Below the pieces are notes generated by a model that worked only from the letters and a program-made list of their open reading frames with translations, did no database searches and was not told where the DNA came from. A stretch of DNA of 64,000 nt, from assembly GCA_944326325.1 (NCBI GenBank), contig CALVDQ010000003.1:62001-126000 (forward strand). Direction: 5' to 3'. The translations under genes and the position numbers were made by a program. The DNA is from an uncultured Bacteroidales bacterium (lineage in GTDB: Bacteria; Bacteroidota; Bacteroidia; Bacteroidales; UBA932). Below, one piece after another: positions 58,698 to 64,000 of this stretch. Positions within the stretch are counted from its first letter, which is position 1. Every line of letters starts with the position of its first letter.

Positions 58698-60416
58698 ATG
58701 AACTTCATATACAAGAAATTCATGAAGATGCGCGAAAGGTACATCAATACCCTCGCGAAACTATATGAATACTCCACTACGGTCTACGAAAACAACAAGC
58801 TCTCCGTCCTGCTGGACTCCGAGATGGGCTACACTTACGGCAGCTTCAGGAAAAAATGCGACGAAATCTCGCACAGGCTCTCACGCTACGGCATAGGGGC
58901 CGGGGACAAGGTCGCTATCCTGTCGCAGAACATGCCGAACTGGACCGTTGCCATGTTTTCGCTGGTACCTTTCGGCAGGGTATCCGTGCCGATACTGCCG
59001 GATTCCTCGGAAAACGAAGTCACGAACATCCTGAACCATTCCGGAAGCAAGGCCATCTTCATATCGAAACGGCTGCTGCCAAAGCTGAGCAAGGAATGCA
59101 ATGAGAAAATGGATCTCGTGATAGATATCGAGACCTTCGAAATAATAAAGCGCAACGACGATGCCTTCACCTGCGACGGCAAGACTGCCCAGCCGCAGCC
59201 GGACGACATAGCCACCATCATCTACACCTCCGGGACCACCGGCAATGCCAAGGGCGTGATGCTGAGCCACAGGAACCTGTGCCAGAACATCATAGAATCC
59301 CTTCATGCCCACAAGTGTACCGAAAGGGACGTATGGCTGTCCATCCTGCCGATGGCCCACACCTATGAGCTGAGCATCGGAGTCCTCTACCCTCTGTTCG
59401 TCGGGGCCTGTGTCTACTATATCCAGAAACCGCCGACCCCTACCGTGCTGCTCTCCGCAATGAAGGCCGTCAGGCCTACGGTAATGCTCTCGGTACCGCT
59501 GATAATAGAGAAGATATACAAGAACAGCGTCATCCCGACCATCCGCCGCAGCCGCGTCCTGAGATGGATGAAGAAACACACGCCTACCCTGCTCTGCAGG
59601 CTCATCGGCATGAAGCTCAGGGCCACATTCGGAGGCAGGCTGAAATTCTTCGGGATAGGCGGTTCGAAACTGGATATCACGGTGGAGGAATTCCTGAAAA
59701 AGGCAAAGTTCCCGTATGCGATAGGTTACGGGCTGACCGAGACAGCCCCGCTGATCTGCCATGCCGGCGTGAAACATACGAAACCCGGCTCTACCGGAGT
59801 CGCCGCATACGGTGTGTCCGTCAAACTGATAGACGTGAATCCTGAAACCGGAGAGGGAGAGATCGTCTGCAAGGGGGACAACGTGATGCTCGGCTATTAC
59901 AAGGATCCGGCCCGCACCCGTTCCGTATTCACCGATGACGGATGGTTCCGGACCAACGATCTTGCAACCGTAGACGAGAAAGGCCGGTACTATATTAAAG
60001 GAAGGCTCAGCAACATGATCCTCGGGCCTTCGGGAGAGAATATCTATCCGGAGGAAATCGAGAATGTCATAAACAATATGGAGGAGGTGAACGAATCCAT
60101 AGTCCTCGAAAGGGACGGCCGCCTGGTTGCCCTCGTCCAGTTCAATGACAATATCATCAACTGGAACCAGGAGGGAGAGGACCAGTTCTTCGAAAAACTC
60201 CAGGCACGGAAGGAGGCAATCATGAACTACGTGAACCGCCACGTGAACAAGTCTTCGAAAATCAACGACGTGGAAGTCGTCAAGGAACCTTTCGAGAAGA
60301 CCGCCACCCAGAAGATCCGCCGCTTCAAGTACAGCCGGAAAGAAGAAACCGGCCATCAGAAACCTGAAAAGGACGACGGAAAACGGCAGGACGGGGAAAA
60401 ACAGGACGGGGAATGA
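58698..60416 (+). CDS. Long-chain fatty acid-CoA ligase (AMP-binding)
   Basis: 572 residues. Adenylation motifs: P-loop TIIYTSGTTGNAKGVMLSH, GYGLTETAPLICHAG, DGWFRTNDLATVDEKGRYYIKGRLSNMI and the C-terminal catalytic Lys region KTATQKIRRFKY. Activates fatty acids to acyl-CoA or acyl-AMP. The last 20 residues are a charged tail with a repeated RQDGEK unit. With the PlsC-like gene it forms a small lipid-acylation operon. Confidence 0.92.
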   Translation: MNFIYKKFMKMRERYINTLAKLYEYSTTVYENNKLSVLLDSEMGYTYGSFRKKCDEISHRLSRYGIGAGDKVAILSQNMPNWTVAMFSLVPFGRVSVPILPDSSENEVTNILNHSGSKAIFISKRLLPKLSKECNEKMDLVIDIETFEIIKRNDDAFTCDGKTAQPQPDDIATIIYTSGTTGNAKGVMLSHRNLCQNIIESLHAHKCTERDVWLSILPMAHTYELSIGVLYPLFVGACVYYIQKPPTPTVLLSAMKAVRPTVMLSVPLIIEKIYKNSVIPTIRRSRVLRWMKKHTPTLLCRLIGMKLRATFGGRLKFFGIGGSKLDITVEEFLKKAKFPYAIGYGLTETAPLICHAGVKHTKPGSTGVAAYGVSVKLIDVNPETGEGEIVCKGDNVMLGYYKDPARTRSVFTDDGWFRTNDLATVDEKGRYYIKGRLSNMILGPSGENIYPEEIENVINNMEEVNESIVLERDGRLVALVQFNDNIINWNQEGEDQFFEKLQARKEAIMNYVNRHVNKSSKINDVEVVKEPFEKTATQKIRRFKYSRKEETGHQKPEKDDGKRQDGEKQDGE

Positions 60417-60425
60417 CCGGAACCC

Positions 60426-61000
60426 TCAATCCGTTCCCTTTCTCTTGTATTCGGACGGTGACACGCCGTATTTCTCCTTGAAACATTTCGAGAAATACGA
60501 TGCCGTAGTAAAGCCCACCCTGTACATGACCTCCGATACAGTGAACTTACCCTGGGAAAGGTACAGGGCAGCCTTGCGCAGGCGTATGTCCCTGATGAAC
60601 TCCACAATGCCCAGCCCTGTGAGCTGCTTTATCCTGCGGTAGATCTGCTTGCTTCCGTAGCGGCTTTCGCTGCACAGCACCGATGCCGAAAAGGACAGAT
60701 CCTCCGGAGCAATGCCGCAGCCGGTATCAGACACAGAGATATCGGCGTACACCATCTCCTCCGTCTCCTCCCCCGTCTTCACGCTCATGACAACACTGCC
60801 TCCCGGGGCCGTGAACTTCAGGGCGTTGGAAAGCAGGTTGGACAGGGCGGATTCCATCTTCACCTTGTCCACCATGAAGATATAGCCTATCTCGTCGGCC
60901 TCGAAGCGGGAACTTATGTTCTTCTCCCCGAAAGCCCCTGCATACCTGTCATATACCGTCCTCGCAAAGTCGCCGAGCGAGGTCGCGGAAGGGATGAAGA
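60426..61000 (-). pseudogene. Remnant of a hybrid two-component regulator (kinase ATPase piece joined to AraC domain)
   Basis: About 190 codons remain of a protein normally over 1300. From 61000 down: end of the phosphoacceptor region (FIPSATSLGDFARTVYDRY), N box (ESALSNLLSNALKFTAPGG) and G1 box (VSDTGCGIAPEDL) of the histidine kinase. Then, in frame at base about 60694, comes a complete AraC helix-turn-helix domain (SVLCSESRYGSKQIYRRIK, FTVSEVMYRVGFTTASYFSKCFKE, GVSPSEYKRKG). The G2 box and the whole receiver are missing, as are the periplasmic sensor and the phosphoacceptor His. The frame runs on past 61000 but there it reads the antisense of the GH2 piece. Cannot signal as an HTCS. Confidence 0.85.
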
Positions 61001-61467
61001 AACGAAGTTCCTTCGCAATGGACAGAGGACAGATGGAAAACAGCCTGCTTCCTGCAGGACATCTGCCACAGGGAAGATCCGACAAGGCCTTTGACCTGCG
61101 GCATGGACCAGTTCGATGCGGTGCAAGGTCCGGCGGGGAAGGAGGAGAGAACGCTGCCAGGGTCATGGAACGGTTCAGGCTCATGTGGAACGATGTAAGC
61201 TATGAACCATGCGAACTCCGGGTCGTGGCATACGACAGTGAAGGCAAAGCCGCAGCGGAGAAGACAGTCCGCACTGTCGATATAAAGGTGGAGGGACCTG
61301 GCAGGTTCATAGCTGTAGCGAACGGGGACCCGACCTCCCTGGAGTCCTTCCAGGAACCTTCCATGCACCTTTTCAACGGGCAGCTTACCGTCATAGTCAC
61401 ACGCGGGGCGGAAGTCACCGTATCAGCGGAAGGCCTCAGGCCGGCACGGTTCCGGGACAAGCTCTGA
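61001..61467 (+). pseudogene. Remnant of a GH2 glycoside hydrolase (three joined pieces)
   Basis: Begins exactly at the catalytic NE of the GH2 motif (NEVPSQWTEDRWKTACFLQ) and continues through DICHREDPTRPLTCGMDQFDAV (to about 61122, frame of base 61001). Then a jump to another frame at about 61140-61170 gives ERFRLMWNDVSYEPCELRVVAYD, characteristic of the late beta domain. A further gap of probably 60 or more residues at about 61273-61282 leads directly to VEGPGRFIAVANGDPTSLESFQ and the natural C-terminus. The start, nucleophile and most of the barrel are missing. Not functional. Confidence 0.82.
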
Positions 61468-61504
61468 CGGGACACTGGAAATATCCGGAAGAGAAACCAC
61501 AGTT

Positions 61505-61551
61505 AACGACAAAAAGAGGATGGCCCAAACGGTCATCCTCTTTTTGTCGTT
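61505..61551. terminator. Bidirectional terminator
   Basis: Perfect 18-base stem (61505-61522 with 61534-61551, one more pair outside) with an 11-base loop. It contains AAAAAGAGG and CCTCTTTTT, so each strand ends in a T-run after a GC-rich core. It lies between the GH2 remnant and the rplI stop, and terminates the rpsF-rpsR-rplI transcript. Confidence 0.88.
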
Positions 61552-61568
61552 ACGGACAAGCCGTCCGC

Positions 61569-62018
61569 TTATTCTTCAGCTACCACTTCGAACTTGAAAG
61601 TGCCCTTGATATCCTTGTAGCACTTCACGGTCGCTTCGTATACACCGACTTCCTTCACCGGCTCGGCAGCTATTGTGATATCCTTCTTGTCGATCTCTAC
61701 CCCTGCAGCGGCAAGAGCTTCCGCTACCTGCATGGTAGTTACGGAACCGTAGATCTTGCCGGTTTCGCTGACCTTGGCTGCAATCTTCACCGTCATCTCG
61801 GCGAGTTTTGCTGCAAGAGCCTCGGCGTCGGCGCGGAACTTGGCTTCCTTGTGCGCACGCTGACGGATGTTCTCGGCAAGAACCTTCTTTGCAGACGGAG
61901 TCGCGAGAATGGCGAATCCCTGAGGGATAAGATAGTTTACGGCGTAACCCGTCTTCACTTTGACGATATCGTCAGCATGACCGAGGTTGGCCACGTCTTT
62001 TTTCAGTATAATCTCCAT
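61569..62018 (-). CDS. rplI: 50S ribosomal protein L9
   Basis: 149 residues. N-terminal domain with MEIILKKDVANLGHADDIVKVKTGYAVNYLIP pattern (key GYAxNYLIP), long linking helix and C-terminal domain. Third gene of the S6-S18-L9 operon, 15 bases after rpsR. Confidence 0.97.
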   Translation of the reverse strand: MEIILKKDVANLGHADDIVKVKTGYAVNYLIPQGFAILATPSAKKVLAENIRQRAHKEAKFRADAEALAAKLAEMTVKIAAKVSETGKIYGSVTTMQVAEALAAAGVEIDKKDITIAAEPVKEVGVYEATVKCYKDIKGTFKFEVVAEE

Positions 62019-62033
62019 AATCTGTCCTCCGGC

Positions 62034-62300
62034 TTATTTCAAAAGATCTGTAACATACGGGAGAAGCGCAAGATGCCTTGCCCTCTTGACTGCCTGGGCC
62101 ACCTTCCTCTGGAATTTCAGGGAAGTTCCGGTGATACGGCGAGGAAGGATCTTTCCCTGCTCGTTGAGGAACTTCTTGAGGAACTCGGCGTCCTTGTAGT
62201 CGACATATTTGATGCCCGCCTTCTTGAAACGGCAGTATTTCTTTCTCTTGACCTCTACTGTAGGAGGGTTGAGATAACGTATTTCATTGTTCTGTGCCAT
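62034..62300 (-). CDS. rpsR: 30S ribosomal protein S18
   Basis: 88 residues. Signature [20 protein letters not shown] and [30 protein letters not shown] at the end. Binds 16S rRNA as a heterodimer with S6, encoded 12 bases upstream. Confidence 0.97.
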   Translation of the reverse strand: MAQNNEIRYLNPPTVEVKRKKYCRFKKAGIKYVDYKDAEFLKKFLNEQGKILPRRITGTSLKFQRKVAQAVKRARHLALLPYVTDLLK

Positions 62301-62312
62301 GATTGTTCCTCC

Positions 62313-62651
62313 TTATTTAGCCTGTTTGTTAGCCCTTCTCTTCTCTGCGTATGCAACTGCATGCTTGTCCATGGCGAAAGTCAGGAACCTGATGATCCTC
62401 TCGTCACGGCGGTACTGCGTCTCGAGAGAAGCGATCAGCTGTGTATCAGCCTTGAATTCGATGAGATAATAAAACCCTGAAGTCTTCTTCTGGATAGGAT
62501 AGGCAAGCTGCCTGAGTCCCCAATCCTCTTCGTACACGATTTCCCCACCGTTGTCCTTGATGAAACCTGTGTACTTGGCAACCGCTTCCTTCATCTGGGC
62601 CTCAGACAAAACGGGAGTTGCAATGAAAACGGTCTCGTACTGTTTGATCAT
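62313..62651 (-). CDS. rpsF: 30S ribosomal protein S6
   Basis: 112 residues, ferredoxin-like fold. [44 protein letters not shown] and [18 protein letters not shown] are diagnostic. First gene of the operon; its leader carries the hairpin at 62684-62718, likely the S6:S18 autoregulatory site. Confidence 0.97.
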   Translation of the reverse strand: MIKQYETVFIATPVLSEAQMKEAVAKYTGFIKDNGGEIVYEEDWGLRQLAYPIQKKTSGFYYLIEFKADTQLIASLETQYRRDERIIRFLTFAMDKHAVAYAEKRRANKQAK

Positions 62652-62683
62652 TTTGTTTATAATTAATTGTTAGTAAATAGAAT

Positions 62684-62718
62684 GCCCATCCGGGAAAGCA
62701 AATTTTCCACGAATGGGC
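62684..62718 (-). promoter_or_regulatory. rpsF leader hairpin, S6:S18-type autoregulatory element
   Basis: In the mRNA sense: GCCCAT pairs with ATGGGC (6 pairs), then an internal loop (TCGT opposite CGG), then GGAAA with TTTCC (5 pairs) and a six-base loop. The 3' side of the internal loop holds CCGG, matching the bulged CCG recognised by the S6:S18 complex in other bacteria. The predicted transcription start falls at the 5' foot of the stem. Confidence 0.6.
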
Positions 62719-62720
62719 TG

Positions 62721-62751
62721 CAAAGATAAGCAAATTATTTTTCAAATCAAA
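62721..62751 (-). promoter_or_regulatory. Promoter of the rpsF-rpsR-rplI operon
   Basis: On the minus strand TTTG (62751 to 62748), 19 bases, TATCTTTG (62728 to 62721), both exact. Transcription should start near 62715, at the first bases of the leader hairpin. Confidence 0.75.
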
Positions 62752-62753
62752 TA

Positions 62754-64000
62754 TTATTTTTCCGGAATGTTCTCCAGGACAGCCTTCAGGAAGTTCCAGC
62801 ATTTCTCTACGGACGGGATGTTCACCCTCTCGTCAGGAGAATGCGGGCTCATGATTGTAGGTCCGCAGGAAACCTTGTCCAGACGAGGGTAAGCCCCGCT
62901 GAGTATCCCGCATTCGAGGCCGGCGTGGATAGCCATCACGGCAGGCTCTTTCCCGTACAGCTTCGCGTACACGGTCTTCATCGTGTGCAGGACAGGTGAA
63001 GTACTGTCCGGAGCCCACCCAGGATATCCTCCTTCGAAAGCCACCGTACCGTCTGCAAGTTCTATCACTGCCCTCATACGCTCCGCAAGCAGCTCTTTGG
63101 CCGACTCCACCGAACTGCGCATCAGGGTCTTGATGATGAACTTCCCGTCTTCCGTCTTCACGATGGCAGTGTTGTTGGACGTCTCCACAAGCCCAGGCAT
63201 CTGATTGCTCATCCTCTCCACCCCTTCCGGTGAAGCAAGCAAGGCTCTGATGCACCTTAGGGCATCCTCCGCATCAATGCAGGATGCCACTGCGGATGCC
63301 GGTTCAAGGCTTATTCCAAGTTGGGGATCGGTCACGGAATATTCGGACCTGACTGCCTCCTCAATGCCTTTGACAAGATCAGCGGCGGCCTTGCCGTCAG
63401 ACAGCAGGACGATTGCATCCGCCTCACGTGGTATCGCGTTCCTCATATTTCCGCCTTCTACGGATACGAGCCTGGCTCCGCAGTCACGCAGCAGATGAAG
63501 GAGCACGCGGGCAAGTACCTTGTTCGCATTCGCGCGTCCGAGGACTATGTCCATTCCGGAATGTCCGCCCTGACACCCCGCAACTTTCAGCCGGTATGCT
63601 GAATATCCTGCCGGGGCAGCCTCTGTATGGTACGGGATCATGGCAGTGGCATCCAGCCCGCCTGCACACCCGATGTAGAGCTCCCCTTCTGTCTCGGAGT
63701 CCAGATTGATAAGGATATCTCCATGCAGTATGCCCGGCCTGAGTGCCCGCGCACCTGTCATCCCGGTCTCCTCGTCGACAGTCACAAGCACCTCCACAGG
63801 CCCGTGCTTCAGATCATCGGACTGGAGCACTGAAAGGGCCATGGCAACCCCTACACCGTTATCGGCTCCGAGGGTAGTCCCTTTCGCCTTTACCCATTCC
63901 CCGTCTATCCAGGTCTCGATGGGATCCTTCTCGAAATCGTGAACCGTTCCGGCATTCTTCTGGGGAACCATATCGATATGGCCCTGGAGGATTACACCTT
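62754..64000 (-). CDS. pepD: Aminoacyl-histidine dipeptidase (M20 family), 5' end outside window
   Basis: The last 415 of about 485 residues. Di-zinc peptidase that cleaves dipeptides such as carnosine-type Xaa-His. The first zinc His is in LQGHIDMVPQ at the window edge; LGADNGVGVAM holds the bridging Asp; DEETGMTGA the catalytic Glu; IHAGLECGIL a late metal ligand. The ATG at 63971 is the internal M of GHIDM, and the frame stays open to the edge. Confidence 0.93.
   Translation of the reverse strand, partial: GVILQGHIDMVPQKNAGTVHDFEKDPIETWIDGEWVKAKGTTLGADNGVGVAMALSVLQSDDLKHGPVEVLVTVDEETGMTGARALRPGILHGDILINLDSETEGELYIGCAGGLDATAMIPYHTEAAPAGYSAYRLKVAGCQGGHSGMDIVLGRANANKVLARVLLHLLRDCGARLVSVEGGNMRNAIPREADAIVLLSDGKAAADLVKGIEEAVRSEYSVTDPQLGISLEPASAVASCIDAEDALRCIRALLASPEGVERMSNQMPGLVETSNNTAIVKTEDGKFIIKTLMRSSVESAKELLAERMRAVIELADGTVAFEGGYPGWAPDSTSPVLHTMKTVYAKLYGKEPAVMAIHAGLECGILSGAYPRLDKVSCGPTIMSPHSPDERVNIPSVEKCWNFLKAVLENIPEK

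Noticed and set aside
58881..60356. 491-codon minus-strand frame
   Set aside because: Antisense shadow of the acyl-CoA ligase gene.
60916..61163. N-terminal part of a plus-strand frame reading into the GH2 remnant
   Set aside because: The first 80 codons are antisense to the kinase piece or in the wrong frame of the GH2 piece; only the later part is GH2-derived.

Overview
The window comes from a member of the Bacteroidota, most likely order Bacteroidales. Four things point there: the ATP synthase genes run in the order atpD-C-B-E-F-H-A-G; many genes carry the Bacteroidota promoter signature (-7 box TAnnTTTG with a TTTG-like -33 box about 19-20 bases upstream); there is a SusC-type polysaccharide utilization locus (PUL) with many secreted lipoproteins; and typical Bacteroidota families occur (DUF1573, PCMD, an AraC domain fused to a kinase, hmuSTUV-like genes). 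The genus cannot be fixed by eye. I see no rRNA, tRNA, CRISPR array, insertion sequence or phage gene.

Layout. 1-2394: 3' part of polyphosphate kinase, then a Ppx/GppA phosphatase. 2373-23486: a beta-mannan/galactoglucomannan PUL. One long minus-strand gene cluster encodes GH5_7-CE7 (frameshifted), a SusC fragment joined to an IPT-repeat glycan-binding protein, GH26, GH3, GH26, GH130_1, a sugar symporter, a GH5_2-GH36 fusion and GH2. An AraC regulator lies upstream and a divergent 2-epimerase beyond it. The inferred route: surface mannanases and esterase cut and deacetylate the polymer, GH36/GH2/GH3 trim it, the symporter imports disaccharide, the epimerase converts mannobiose to mannosylglucose, and GH130_1 phosphorolyses that to mannose-1-phosphate plus glucose. 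23493-29971: GNAT-like protein, zinc-type CDF exporter, ABC/GntR operon, AlkD-like repair enzyme, BAHD-type acyltransferase. 30247-37085: complete F1Fo ATP synthase operon. 37147-43182: TRIC-family channel and an hmuVUTS-like (CobN-related) operon. 43374-50188: GT2, TrkA, ABC-F, anaerobic sulfatase-maturase, ferritin, ferredoxin. 50373-55853: DUF1573 lipoprotein plus 10-TM exporter; two outer-membrane barrels plus a PCMD lipoprotein. 56175-60416: parE, an acyltransferase and an acyl-CoA ligase. 60426-61467: a scar made of broken pieces of a hybrid two-component regulator and a GH2 enzyme. 61569-64000: rplI, rpsR, rpsF with an S6:S18-type leader, and a partial pepD.

The most unusual signal is a set of rearranged or broken genes, all in carbohydrate-utilization functions: the in-frame SusC::glycan-binding-protein join that removes the barrel and SusD; a two-base expansion in the GH5-CE7 gene; and the head-to-head HTCS/GH2 scar with further internal deletions. 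The housekeeping genes look intact. Either glycan loci in this strain are being eroded by deletion, or these are joins made during assembly of a population sample; read-level evidence would decide. Other points worth attention are the GH5_2-GH36 fusion, a bacterial BAHD-type acyltransferase, hmuSTUV without hmuYR, and a ribosomal leader hairpin starting at the predicted transcription start.
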